Below, one piece after another: positions 42,627-50,947 of a DNA stretch of 64,000 nucleotides. Position 1 is the first letter of the stretch. Each line of letters begins with the position of its first letter. The stretch spans positions 1,860,001 through 1,924,000 of the forward strand of contig NZ_FTNV01000001.1 in assembly GCF_900156535.1 (NCBI RefSeq), written 5' to 3'. The position numbers and the translations under genes were made by a program. Below the pieces are notes generated by a model. The model saw nothing but the letters and a program-made list of their open reading frames with translations. It did no database searches and had not been told where the DNA came from. The DNA is from Roseovarius nanhaiticus. GTDB taxonomy: Bacteria; Pseudomonadota; Alphaproteobacteria; Rhodobacterales; Rhodobacteraceae.

Positions 42627-43490
42627 TCAGGCGCGCGCGGCGGCGCGGTCCATGGCGATGCGGGCGGCGCGCTTGGCCAGCACGCCCGCAAGGGTGATGC
42701 GGAACTCGACGGTTCCGCGCTTGTCGTCGATCGGCTTGGCCGCGCTTTCGCACGCCTTGACCAGTGCGGCGATGGCCGGATCCTCCAGTTTGGAGCCGGT
42801 GATGGCCTCCGCCGCCTCCGGCACCAGCACGACGCGCGGGCCAACGGCGCCAAGGGCGACGCGGGCCGACTTGATCGTGCCGTCGCTGCCCAGCTCGATA
42901 TTTGCGCCCGCCGACGCAACGGCGATGTCCATCTCGGTCCGCGGGATGAAGCGCAGATACGCATCGCCCGCCGCCGAAGGCCGCGCGGGCAAGAAGACGG
43001 AGCTGACGAATTCGCCCTTTCCCAGCACTGTCTTGCCGGGGCCGGTCACGAACTCCTCGACGGGGCAATCGCGGGGGCCATCCGGCCCCTCGATGCGTGC
43101 GACGGCGGCGGCGGCGATCATCGCGGGCACGCTATCGGCGGCAGGCCCGCCGTTGCAGAGGTTGCCCACCATGGTGCAGCGCCCCTGGATCTGGGTCGAG
43201 CCGATCAATTCGCACGCCTCGACCACGCCGGGCCACATGGCGCGCGCGCCCTCATGCTCGCCCAGTTGCTGACCGGGCACGCCCGCGCCGATGCGCAATC
43301 CGCCATCCTCCTCGCGGATGTCGCGCATGCCCTCCAGATGCTTGATATCGACGATCATGTCCGGCTCGATCAGCCCCGAGCGCAGGTTGACCAGAAGATC
43401 CGTGCCACCCCCAAGGATGCGCGCGGCGCCCTCGTTCCGGGCCAGGATTTCCGATGCCTCGGCAACGGTTTTCGGTTTCATGTACTGCAT
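42627..43490 (-). CDS. xanthine dehydrogenase-family FAD-binding subunit
   Basis: This 287-residue medium subunit carries FAD in a CO-dehydrogenase-flavoprotein-like fold. The FAD-binding motifs are ARILGGGTDLLVNLRSG and TMVGNLCNGGPAADSVPAMI. The start at MQYMKPKTVAEA has GGAG just upstream; the long in-frame extension beyond is antisense to tupB. It is the first gene of the hydroxylase operon (FAD, 2Fe-2S, Mo subunit, MoaD-like) and is divergent from tupB, sharing about 230 bases of promoter region. Confidence 0.92.
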   Translation of the reverse strand: MQYMKPKTVAEASEILARNEGAARILGGGTDLLVNLRSGLIEPDMIVDIKHLEGMRDIREEDGGLRIGAGVPGQQLGEHEGARAMWPGVVEACELIGSTQIQGRCTMVGNLCNGGPAADSVPAMIAAAAVARIEGPDGPRDCPVEEFVTGPGKTVLGKGEFVSSVFLPARPSAAGDAYLRFIPRTEMDIAVASAGANIELGSDGTIKSARVALGAVGPRVVLVPEAAEAITGSKLEDPAIAALVKACESAAKPIDDKRGTVEFRITLAGVLAKRAARIAMDRAAARA

Positions 43491-43721
43491 AATGGGCTCC
43501 ATGGCTTGCAGCCCGATAGCGCGGCGCTGGCCGCTGCGGTGTCGGGGCTGGCTGTCGCGCACAAGTAAAGCGCAATCGGCGCCCGCCCGCAATCCGTCCA
43601 AGCGGTCTTTTCCCGCGGGTTTCAGCTGGCGGATCGTCGCATCCGTGCCTTGCAAGGGGCGCCGCCGCACCCTAGGGCTACCCCGGCAGATAAAAAGGCA
43701 GAGGGTGGCGCGCGGGCAGAG

Positions 43722-44426
43722 ATGGGCGATGTGTGGGACGGGCTGGTGCAGGCGGTCTGGCTGATCCTCAGCCTTGATGCCGACCTTGTCGAAATCGCGT
43801 GGCGCAGCCTGCGCGTGACCGGCGCCGCCTTGGCCATCGCCTGTGTCATTTCGCTGCCGCTGGCTGCCTTGCTGGCGGTGCAGCGGTTTCGCTGGCGGCG
43901 CGGCACCATTGCGGTGCTGAACGCGCTGATGGGCCTGCCGCCCGTTGTCGTGGGCCTCATCGTCTATGTGCTGCTGTCCCGCTCTGGTCCGCTGGGCGTG
44001 CTTGGGCTGCTCTTTACGCCGACGGCGATGATCATCGCGCAGGTCATCATCATCGTTCCGCTGATCGCCTCGATCGCGCACCAATCCCTGCGCGAACTTT
44101 GGGCCGAGTATCATGACCTCCTGATCTCGATGAACGCGACGCGGATGCAGCGCATCGGCGCGCTGCTGCATGACGGGCGCCGCGCGCTCTTGACCGCGGC
44201 GCTGGCGGGCTTTGGCCGCGGCATCGGCGAGGTCGGCGCGATCATGGTGGTGGGCGGCAATATCGACCACGCAACGCGGGTGATGACGACGGCGATCGCG
44301 CTGGAAACCGGCAAGGGCAATTTCGCGCTGGCGCTGGCGCTGGGTTTCATTCTCATAGCGCTGTCGATCCTCATCAACCTGGCCATTCACGCCCTTAGCC
44401 GCACCGAGACGGGGGGCAGGTGGTGA
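43722..44426 (+). CDS. tupB: tungstate ABC transporter permease
   Basis: This 234-residue inner-membrane permease belongs to the molybdate/tungstate group. It has five to six hydrophobic helices, the EAA-type loop ISMNATRMQRIGALLHDGRRA, and the typical GFGRGIGEVGAIMVVGGNI. The start MGDVWDGLVQAV has GGGCAGAG upstream. The gene overlaps tupC by GTGA. The operon order tupB-tupC-tupA is unusual only in placing the binding protein last. Confidence 0.9.
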   Translation: MGDVWDGLVQAVWLILSLDADLVEIAWRSLRVTGAALAIACVISLPLAALLAVQRFRWRRGTIAVLNALMGLPPVVVGLIVYVLLSRSGPLGVLGLLFTPTAMIIAQVIIIVPLIASIAHQSLRELWAEYHDLLISMNATRMQRIGALLHDGRRALLTAALAGFGRGIGEVGAIMVVGGNIDHATRVMTTAIALETGKGNFALALALGFILIALSILINLAIHALSRTETGGRW

Positions 44427-45136
44427 GCGCGCTTTTGCCCATCCGCATGTGCGGCGGCGCGGTTCACCGCCGGGGCCAGCGCCTGATCGGGCCTGTCGAT
44501 CTTGAGATCGCAGGAGGCGGCATCACCGCCGTCATCGGTCCGAACGGCGCGGGCAAATCCACGCTGCTCAAGGCGCTGCACGGGCTGGAGCGGCTGAGCG
44601 AGGGGCATATAAACTGGTCTTCTCCGCGCGCCGAGGCGCTGGAGCGGCAGGCCTTCGTGTTTCAGACACCGGTCATGCTGCGCCGCTCTGTGCTGGATAA
44701 TCTGGCCTTTCCGCTCCGCCTGAAGGGCACATCGCGCGGCGCGGCGCGCGCCGCGGCGGCGGATTGGTGCGCACGCATCGGTCTGGGCGGCATGGAGCGG
44801 CGGGCGGCCACCGTTCTGTCGGGTGGTGAGCGGCAAAAACTGGCGCTGGCCCGCGCCCTGATCACCGGGCCCGAGCTGCTTTTCCTGGACGAGCCGTCGG
44901 CCGCGCTCGACGGGCGCGCAACGCGCGAGATCGAGGCGCTTTTGGCGCTTGCAGCCGCGGACGGCACGCGTATCGTCATGGCGACGCACGATATGGGCCA
45001 GGCACGGCGTCTTGCCCGCGAGATTTGGTTCCTGCGCGGCGGCATGCTCCACGAGGCTGCCCCGGCAGACACGTTTTTCAGCGGGCCCAAGACGGAGGCG
45101 GCCCGCGCCTTTCTGGCCGGCGATATTGTCGACTAG
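44423..45136 (+). CDS. tupC: tungstate ABC transporter ATP-binding protein
   Basis: This 237-residue ATPase has Walker A VIGPNGAGKSTLLKAL, signature VLSGGERQKLALARAL, Walker B LLFLDEPSAALD and MATHDMGQARRL. The GTG start at 44423 overlaps the tupB stop; a GTG one codon earlier cannot be excluded. It lacks the extra C-terminal molybdate-sensing domain of ModC, which agrees with a TupC assignment. Confidence 0.9.
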   Translation: MSALLPIRMCGGAVHRRGQRLIGPVDLEIAGGGITAVIGPNGAGKSTLLKALHGLERLSEGHINWSSPRAEALERQAFVFQTPVMLRRSVLDNLAFPLRLKGTSRGAARAAAADWCARIGLGGMERRAATVLSGGERQKLALARALITGPELLFLDEPSAALDGRATREIEALLALAAADGTRIVMATHDMGQARRLAREIWFLRGGMLHEAAPADTFFSGPKTEAARAFLAGDIVD

Positions 45137-45169
45137 CGGACATGATTCCAAACCCAAGGAGCAGACCTG

Positions 45170-46000
45170 ATGCGCAAACTTACCCTCACAGCCAGCCTTG
45201 TCCTCGGCCTTTTCGGTGTGTCCGCGCAAGCGGAAGAAATGAAAATGGCCGTCACCACCAGCTTTCACAACTCCGGACTGTCCGATGTGCTGCTGCCCGC
45301 GATTCTTGAGGATACCGGCATCGAGCTCCAGCTGCTGGTGGTCGGTACGGGCCAGGCGATCAAACTGGGCGAGGCAGGGGATGTCGACGCCATCCTCGTT
45401 CATAGCAAGGCCGCCGAAGATGCTTTCGTCGCGGCTGGTCACGGCACCCATCGCCGCGAGATCATGTATAATGATTTCGTGCTCGTTGGGCCGGCGGATG
45501 ATCCTGCCGGCATCCGCAGCGCAGATGCCGCCGCCGCCGCGCTGAGCGCCATCGCCGAAGCAAAGGCGCCCTTTGTCAGCCGCGGGGATGACAGCGGCAC
45601 CCACAAGAAAGAGCTGAACCTTTGGCGTGCGGCGGGCACGGACGTGACCGGCGGCAATGATTGGTACAAGGAGGTCGGGGCGGGCATGGGCGCCGCGCTC
45701 AACACCGCGTCGGGCATGGGCGCTTATGTGCTGTCGGATCGCGCGAGCTGGCTGAACTTCGGCAACAAGGGTGATCTGGAACTGCTTTTTGCCGGGGACC
45801 CGGTGCTGTTCAACCAATACGCCTATCTGCCAGTCGATCCGGGCAAGGGCGACTATATCAAGAGCGATCTGGCCGAAGAGGTCGAGGCCTGGCTGACCAG
45901 CGCCCGCGCCAAAGAGCTGATTGACGGCTATCGCATCGCAGGCGAGCAACTCTTTACGTTCAACGCAGAGATGGATGGCGCGCAAAAGGCGGCCGAATAA
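45170..46000 (+). CDS. tupA: tungstate-binding protein
   Basis: This 276-residue periplasmic binding protein has a signal peptide (MRKLTLTASLVLGLFGVSAQ). The TupA signature is clear: AVTTSFHNSGLSDVLLP (a variant of TTTS-x-x-x-SGL), VVGTGQAIKLGEAGDVDAIL, SKAAEDAFV, REIMYNDFVLVGPADDPAGI and SRGDDSGTHKKEL. TupA is selective for tungstate over molybdate in studied bacteria. The gene lies 33 bases after tupC and is followed by paired hairpins. Confidence 0.92.
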   Translation: MRKLTLTASLVLGLFGVSAQAEEMKMAVTTSFHNSGLSDVLLPAILEDTGIELQLLVVGTGQAIKLGEAGDVDAILVHSKAAEDAFVAAGHGTHRREIMYNDFVLVGPADDPAGIRSADAAAAALSAIAEAKAPFVSRGDDSGTHKKELNLWRAAGTDVTGGNDWYKEVGAGMGAALNTASGMGAYVLSDRASWLNFGNKGDLELLFAGDPVLFNQYAYLPVDPGKGDYIKSDLAEEVEAWLTSARAKELIDGYRIAGEQLFTFNAEMDGAQKAAE

Positions 46001-46005
46001 TCCGG

Positions 46006-46054
46006 CGGCCAAGGCTTTTTCCCAGAAGCCTTGGCCGAACTCTCGCGAGAGTTC
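46006..46054. terminator. two adjacent hairpins between convergent genes
   Basis: A 12-bp perfect stem (CGGCCAAGGCTT with AAGCCTTGGCCG, eight-base loop, 46006-46037) is directly followed by an 18-bp perfect palindrome, GAACTCTCGCGAGAGTTC (46037-46054). There is no T tract after either. They lie between the ends of tupA and the carnitine-dehydrogenase-like gene, so a shared 3'-end structure is likely. Confidence 0.6.
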
Positions 46055-46066
46055 TGGCGGCGGGGA

Positions 46067-46993
46067 TCAGCGGTAGGGCTTCAGCGCTGCCTGCATGGCG
46101 GTAATCATGGCGTCGCGGCGCGTCTGCATGGCCTCTCGCGTTTCGCCCCCCGCGGCCTCAGCGGCGCCCGCGACCATCATCGCAATAGTGTCGGGCGTCA
46201 GCCGCGCATTACCCAGATCGTCGCACCAGCCGTTGAACTGATCACCGAGGCGGTCGCAGAAGGTCTGAAGACCGCCCGCACCCCCGCCCATGTCGAAACA
46301 CGCAGTCGGCCCCATCGCCGCCCAGCGCAAGCCGGGGCCGGCCCACATCGCCTTGTCGATATCGCCGACGCTTGCGACGCCCTCCTGCACCAGATGGATC
46401 GCCTCTCGCCAGATGGCGGCCTGCAGGCGGTTGGCGATATGGCCGGGCACTTCACGCTGCACGCGGACCGTGACTTTGCCGATGCTGTCGTAAAAGGCGG
46501 CGGCCGCATCCGCGACGCCCGCGCCGGTCCGGTGATTGCCCATGACCTCGACCAGAGGAACCAGATGGGGCGGGTTGAACGGATGGCCCAGAACAAAGGG
46601 CGCGGGATTGTGCCAGCCGGCCTGCATATCGCCAAGCAGGAGGCCGGAGGTGCTGCTGGCCACGATGGCGCCGGGCGCCAGAACCGGCTCGATTTCGCTG
46701 TAAAGCGCGTGTTTTATCTCCAGACGCTCGGGCACGCTTTCCTGAATGAACTCTGCGCCGGTCGCCGCCTCTGCTGCGCTGGCGCAAAATCGGATGGCGT
46801 CGGGCGTGCCATCAGCGGTCAGGCCAATCTGGGTCAGCGTCGGCCACGCCGTCTCGATATAGGCGCGGACCTCTCTTTCAGCGTCGGGCGCAGGATCATG
46901 GATCGCGACCGAGCGACCCGAAGCCAAGAGAAGCGCCGCCCAGCTGGCGCCGATGACACCTGCGCCAAGGCAGGCCGTGTGCGGATAGAGCAT
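46067..46993 (-). CDS. 3-hydroxyacyl-CoA dehydrogenase-family enzyme (L-carnitine/L-gulonate dehydrogenase-like)
   Basis: This 308-residue NAD-dependent dehydrogenase has the N-terminal Rossmann motif CLGAGVIGASWAALLLASG and D-P after the second strand (IHDPAP). The catalytic regions are ASSTSGLLLGDM, LGHPFNPPHLVPLVEV and VQREVPGHIANRLQAA. The C-terminal GPGLRWAAMGPTACFD is characteristic of the branch with L-carnitine 3-dehydrogenase and L-gulonate dehydrogenase rather than fatty-acid enzymes. The usual carnitine partners (BKACE enzyme, thioesterase) are not adjacent, so the substrate stays open. Confidence 0.82.
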   Translation of the reverse strand: MLYPHTACLGAGVIGASWAALLLASGRSVAIHDPAPDAEREVRAYIETAWPTLTQIGLTADGTPDAIRFCASAAEAATGAEFIQESVPERLEIKHALYSEIEPVLAPGAIVASSTSGLLLGDMQAGWHNPAPFVLGHPFNPPHLVPLVEVMGNHRTGAGVADAAAAFYDSIGKVTVRVQREVPGHIANRLQAAIWREAIHLVQEGVASVGDIDKAMWAGPGLRWAAMGPTACFDMGGGAGGLQTFCDRLGDQFNGWCDDLGNARLTPDTIAMMVAGAAEAAGGETREAMQTRRDAMITAMQAALKPYR

Positions 46994-47619
46994 TGAAATA
47001 TTCCGGAATTCAGGGGGAAGGATGCAGTCATGGAGCCGCCAACCTGCCTCATGCCAAGCTGGGGGTCCAGTGCCCGTCGGGGCTCAAGATGTGGCCCCGA
47101 GCGCCGCTCGACACCGGCCAGCGATGGGACGTTTTGATGATTGCGGTGACATTGCGGGTCGATCGACAGCGGGGGGCTGGAAATCATTGGTCTAAGAGAT
47201 TTGTTAAGTGCTGTGAGCCAGGCTTCGTCCTGGCAATAGACACCGACGCGCAATGGAGCCACTACGGGAAGGGGCTTTGGCAAATATGGCAGCTCTACGC
47301 CCGGGCATCGCCGCCGAGAAGTTGAGCTGTGCGAGGTTAGGGACCCGCGCGATGGTTTCGAAGCCCGCAGTGTCGTCGCCTGCGTCTATTGAGCGAAAGG
47401 CGAGAGAATCCGCAAACGCTTTGACATTTCTGGACCGCTGGCGTTTTTGCCAGGTGGCGAGGTGGAGCGCAGCCATCCCCGATGGCCGCGCCCGGTATGG
47501 CGATTATCGCGCCGATATCGGCAAGGTGATCTGCCAAGATCCGCGACGTCCTCACGATACTGGTGATTGCCCGTGCTGATCGGCCCATCCGGGATGGGCC
47601 AGTGATGGGCCCCAAACCA
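46994..47619. other. gene-free stretch, possible decayed sequence
   Basis: About 625 bases hold no frame I can support. Several overlapping frames on both strands are all short and lack ribosome-binding sites or domain character. Base composition is a little less GC-rich than the surroundings. The only structure seen is a hairpin GGCCCATC with GATGGGCC at 47582-47600, downstream of the sigma factor gene. The stretch may be a remnant of a lost gene or element. Confidence 0.5.
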
Positions 47620-48189
47620 CTAGAACAGACTGGCCACTGGCGCGCCGGGCGCCAGATCCATTTCGCGGCGCAGCTGCGCACGGGCGCGGGCGAGGCGGGA
47701 CATCACCGTGTTCTTGGCGCATCCCGTGCGCCCGGCCAGCGCGGCGGGGCTTGTCTCGCCCGCCATGACCAGCGCCATGAGCGCCGCCTGCTCGCGCGGC
47801 AGGCGGGCGATGGCATCTTGCAGATCGCTCAGCGCGAGGCTGGCGAAGACCTCGGGATCGGCGCTGGGGCCATCCTCCTCCTCGAGTGGCAAGTGCGGCG
47901 CACGGCGCAGGCCCTGGCGGTAGAGGTTGCGCAGCGCGGCACGCGCATAGGCCCGCAGATCGTCGACGCGGGACAGATCGTGGCGCCGCCGCCAAAGCTT
48001 GAGCAGCGTCTCCTGCGCCAGATCCTGCGCCTCGCTCTCGCTGTCGGCAAGGCGACGGGCGAGGCGCATCAGATCAGGGTGCAGCGCCACCATCAGATGC
48101 GTGGTGCAATGCGGTGATGCGGGCAGGCCCGCGCTGGCGCGGGAGGCGGGAAGGGACGGAATCGCGGACGTAATCATGGATGGGATCAT
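47620..48189 (-). CDS. ECF-type RNA polymerase sigma factor
   Basis: This 189-residue sigma-70 family factor has region 2 (PDLMRLARRLADSESEAQDL, AQETLLKLWRRRHDLSRVDD, LRAYARAALRNLYRQGLRR) and region 4 (LSDLQDAIARLPREQAALMA, then ALAGRTGCAKNTVMSRLARA). The start is the ATG at 48189 with AAAGG eight bases upstream. An in-frame GTG falls inside that ribosome-binding site. The N-terminal 35 residues before region 2 are unusual in composition. No anti-sigma gene is adjacent. A divergent EF-hand gene shares the upstream region. Confidence 0.88.
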   Translation of the reverse strand: MIPSMITSAIPSLPASRASAGLPASPHCTTHLMVALHPDLMRLARRLADSESEAQDLAQETLLKLWRRRHDLSRVDDLRAYARAALRNLYRQGLRRAPHLPLEEEDGPSADPEVFASLALSDLQDAIARLPREQAALMALVMAGETSPAALAGRTGCAKNTVMSRLARARAQLRREMDLAPGAPVASLF

Positions 48190-48256
48190 GTGGCGCACCT
48201 TTGGTTGGGTCAGGTCTATCGCCCCTTACACTCGCTTGATTTTCACCCCCGACAAT

Positions 48257-48394
48257 CCCGGCATTTTTCGCCGATCGCGCAAATTGCCCCTTTTTGCGCG
48301 AAGCGGCGCCGAACGGCGTATCCGCGTCGGCACGGCTTCGCCCATGGCGCAAGACTTGGCCCCAAACGCCCAAAATGCCGGGACGCGATCGGCG
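48257..48394. repeat. interleaved inverted repeats upstream of sigma factor and EF-hand genes
   Basis: Two 11-base modules occur as A (CCCGGCATTTT, 48257-48267) then B (CGCCGATCGCG, 48269-48279). About 90 bases later come the exact complements of A (48372-48382) and B (48384-48394), in the same order. The topology is therefore A-B-A'-B', not a simple hairpin. The region lies between the divergent sigma factor and EF-hand genes. Confidence 0.7.
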
Positions 48395-48468
48395 CCGCCC
48401 GCGTCTTGTGAGGTGAAGCGGGCAATCCTGCCCCTTCCCAAGATCAAGACTTCTCAGGAGGAAAACTG

Positions 48469-48705
48469 ATGACAAAATATATCGCATACGCACTGGGCAT
48501 GAGCGCACTGGCCACGGCCGCATTCGCGGACATGTCGAGCGTCGACACCAATGCCGACGGCATGGTTTCGATGGAAGAGGCGCAGGCCGCCTATCCCGAT
48601 CTGACAGCCGAGCAGTTCAGCGAGATCGACGCAAATGGCGACGGCGCCATCGACGATGCCGAAATGAGCGGCGCGCAGGATGCCGGTCTGCTCCCCGCAG
48701 AGTAA
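48469..48705 (+). CDS. small exported EF-hand calcium-binding protein
   Basis: This 78-residue protein has a signal peptide (MTKYIAYALGMSALATAAFA) and two EF-hand loops: VDTNADGMVSMEEAQ and IDANGDGAIDDAEM. Both show the D-x-[ND]-x-D-G spacing for calcium. AGGAGGAAA lies before the ATG. It is divergent from the ECF sigma factor gene and followed by a GC-rich hairpin. Periplasmic calcium binding or sensing is likely. Confidence 0.9.
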   Translation: MTKYIAYALGMSALATAAFADMSSVDTNADGMVSMEEAQAAYPDLTAEQFSEIDANGDGAIDDAEMSGAQDAGLLPAE

Positions 48706-48715
48706 GCCCCGAATT

Positions 48716-48752
48716 CCCGGCCTGCCTCTGCGGCGGGCCGGGTGACGTTTTC
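48716..48752 (+). terminator. probable terminator after EF-hand gene
   Basis: A seven-base stem CCCGGCC with GGCCGGG encloses a 13-base loop and is followed by TGACGTTTTCC. The T run is short and offset, so this is a weak call. Confidence 0.5.
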
Positions 48753-48870
48753 CTTCGGCCTCATGTTCTTCTCCAGCAGACACCGAGACGCCGGAGGGAA
48801 GGTTGTCGCAGGGCGGCCTCGTCATAAAGGTCGCTCTGCGGCGCCAATACCTCCCTCTTCATGATCGAAA

Positions 48871-48901
48871 GGCGCGGCCCCCCTCGGGACCGCGCCATTT
48901 T
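48871..48901 (-). terminator. probable terminator after ornithine cyclodeaminase gene
   Basis: The stem GGCGCGG with CCGCGCC (12-base loop) lies just beyond the 3' end of ocd. It is followed by a short T-containing stretch on the minus strand and by ATTTTC on the plus strand, so it could stop transcription in either direction. Confidence 0.5.
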
Positions 48902-48944
48902 CTTGCAGAGACAGGACGAAGACGCCCTGTCGGCTATGCAGGTA

Positions 48945-50000
48945 TCAGGCCGGATCTGCCCGGCGCAGCATGCCGAAAAGATCGCGCGGGTCGTCGGGGT
49001 CGGCCAGCATGTCGAGCGGCTGGTGGAACTCCGTCCCCTCGATCTGGGCACGCACATAGCGCAGGGCGCTGAAATCCTCGGTAGCAAAGCCGACCGAGTC
49101 AAAAAGCGTGATCTGCGCGTCGGAGGTGCGGCCCTTGGCGGCGCCTGTCATCACCTGCCACAGCTCGGTCACGGCGAAATCCTCGGGCATCTGCTGAATC
49201 TCGCCCTCGATGCGGGTCTGGGGCGGGAATTCGACGAAGACGTCCGAGCGCTCGAGAATGGCGGGCGCCAGCTCGGTCTTGCCGGGGCAATCGCCGCCAA
49301 TCGCGTTGATATGGACACCCGCGCCGACCATGTTGTCGGTCAGGATGGTCGCATATTGCTTGTCCGCGGTGCAGGTCGTGATGATCTGCGCGCCTTCCAT
49401 GCTTTCCTCGGCGCTGTCGCATTCGACCACCGTCAATCCCATCCCTTGAAGGTTCTTGGCCGCCTTCCTGGTCGCCGCCTTGTCGACATCCCACAGACGC
49501 ACGGTCTTGATGCCGACGATGGCCTTCATCGCGAGGCTCTGGAATTCGGATTGCGCGCCATTGCCGATCATCGCCATCGTATCGGCGCCCTTGGGGGCGA
49601 GGTATTTCGCCACGAGGGCCGAAGTGGCCGCCGTCCGCAGCGCGGTCAGCATCGTCATCTCGCTCAAGAGCACGGGATAGCCGTTGCCGACATTGGCCAG
49701 AAGGCCGAAGGCGGTGACCGTCTGCAAACCCTGCTTGGTGTTGCTGGGATGGCCGTTGACGTATTTGAACCCGTAGACCTCACCATCCGACGTCGGCATC
49801 AGCTCGATGACACCTTCCTCGGAATGGCTGGCGACGCGGGGCGTCTTGTCGAACAGCTCCCAACGTTTGAAATCCTGCTCGATGTAGTCGGCAAGGCCAA
49901 TCAGCATCTCTTCGATGCCGATATGGTGGATCAGCTTCATCATGTTGTCGACGCTGACAAAGGGCACGTAGGCCTTTTCGGACGGGGTGGGGATGCTCAT
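48945..50000 (-). CDS. ocd: ornithine cyclodeaminase
   Basis: This 351-residue enzyme of the ornithine cyclodeaminase/mu-crystallin family converts L-ornithine to L-proline and ammonia using bound NAD. Marks are LPTSDG-type N-terminus (VIELMPTSDGEVYGFKYVNG), ALRTAATSALVAKYLAP and the dinucleotide motif MIGNGAQSEFQSLA, then HINAIGGDCPGKTEL. AAAGGGT lies before the ATG. It is the last gene of the arginase-CtlX-ocd operon and completes a route from arginine to proline. Confidence 0.93.
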   Translation of the reverse strand: MSIPTPSEKAYVPFVSVDNMMKLIHHIGIEEMLIGLADYIEQDFKRWELFDKTPRVASHSEEGVIELMPTSDGEVYGFKYVNGHPSNTKQGLQTVTAFGLLANVGNGYPVLLSEMTMLTALRTAATSALVAKYLAPKGADTMAMIGNGAQSEFQSLAMKAIVGIKTVRLWDVDKAATRKAAKNLQGMGLTVVECDSAEESMEGAQIITTCTADKQYATILTDNMVGAGVHINAIGGDCPGKTELAPAILERSDVFVEFPPQTRIEGEIQQMPEDFAVTELWQVMTGAAKGRTSDAQITLFDSVGFATEDFSALRYVRAQIEGTEFHQPLDMLADPDDPRDLFGMLRRADPA

Positions 50001-50938
50001 TTCGGACCCTTTTCAAGGTTAGTGTTGCGTTTGGCGAGGTGCAGACCGGCGATCATGCAGCGCACGGATCCTCCGGCGCTCTCGATGGTGGGGATATCCA
50101 GCGGTACGATGCGCGCGGAACGTTCGATCAGCGCAATCTGGCTTTTGTCGAGCGCCGCCAGCGCACGCGACGACATGGCGGTCATCAGGCCGGTCGGCGT
50201 GCTGAGTTCGATCGCATTGCCGGCAAATTCGGCGATCTGGTGATGGGTGAGGTCGATCAGGTCGCGCCCCGGCTCGACCAGACGCTCGGCGATTTCTGCG
50301 CGGCGGGCGGCATTCTTGATCATGTCGAGCGAGACCATCGCGAAATGCGTGCCGATCGTCATCACGACATTGGTGTGATAAACGGGCGCGCCATCCTCGT
50401 CGATGGCGTCGAAGACCATCGGCTCGTATCCGAAATTGGTGCAGAACCGCTCGAGCAAGACCGGATCGGCGCGGTGCGAGCGCGCGACATAGGCGATGCG
50501 CCCGATATGGTCGATCACCATCGCGCCGGTGCCCTCCAGGGCCAGCCCGTCCTGCTCCAGACCCGAATAGTCGGTGACGACCTGCACGCGATAGTCAGCC
50601 TTCAGCATCTCGATGACATCGCTGCGGCGCTCACGGCGGCGGCTGGGCACAAACATGGGGTAGATGGCCACGTGCCCGCCCGGATGGGTGGAGAACCAGT
50701 TGTTCGGAAAGACCGCATCGGGCGTATCGTCGCGCGCGTCCTGAAAGACATGCACGCCCACGCCTTCATCGCGAAGACGGCCAACGGCAGCGTCGAATTC
50801 GGACGCTGCGCGGTTTGCCACCTCATCGGCACTGTCGCCCGGCACGGATTGAAACCGGTTGTCGGCGGCCGTTTCGGGGTTGGGATGAAACCGGTTGGGC
50901 CGGATCATCACCACATTTGCAGGGGCTTGGACGGTCAT
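49997..50938 (-). CDS. ctlX: CtlX-type guanidino-group modifying hydrolase (arginine deiminase-related)
   Basis: This 313-residue protein has the alpha/beta-propeller fold family that includes arginine deiminase, dimethylarginine hydrolase and arginine dihydrolase. Visible motifs are DAVFPNNWFSTHPGGHVAIY, ALEGTGAMVID, AYVARSHRAD and the C-terminal SAGGSVRCMIAGLHL, whose Cys is the expected nucleophile. The FPNNWFSTH block is shared with the arginine dihydrolase (ArgZ) catalytic domain. The gene sits between arginase and ornithine cyclodeaminase, so arginine, citrulline or a related guanidine/ureido compound is the likely substrate. It overlaps ocd by ATGA. Confidence 0.87.
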   Translation of the reverse strand: MTVQAPANVVMIRPNRFHPNPETAADNRFQSVPGDSADEVANRAASEFDAAVGRLRDEGVGVHVFQDARDDTPDAVFPNNWFSTHPGGHVAIYPMFVPSRRRERRSDVIEMLKADYRVQVVTDYSGLEQDGLALEGTGAMVIDHIGRIAYVARSHRADPVLLERFCTNFGYEPMVFDAIDEDGAPVYHTNVVMTIGTHFAMVSLDMIKNAARRAEIAERLVEPGRDLIDLTHHQIAEFAGNAIELSTPTGLMTAMSSRALAALDKSQIALIERSARIVPLDIPTIESAGGSVRCMIAGLHLAKRNTNLEKGPK

Positions 50939-50947
50939 AGGAGCCTC

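Noticed and set aside
46834-47476. Minus-strand frames of 149 and 90 residues in the gene-free stretch
   Set aside because: They overlap each other and the start of the dehydrogenase gene, lack ribosome-binding sites and have no recognisable domain.
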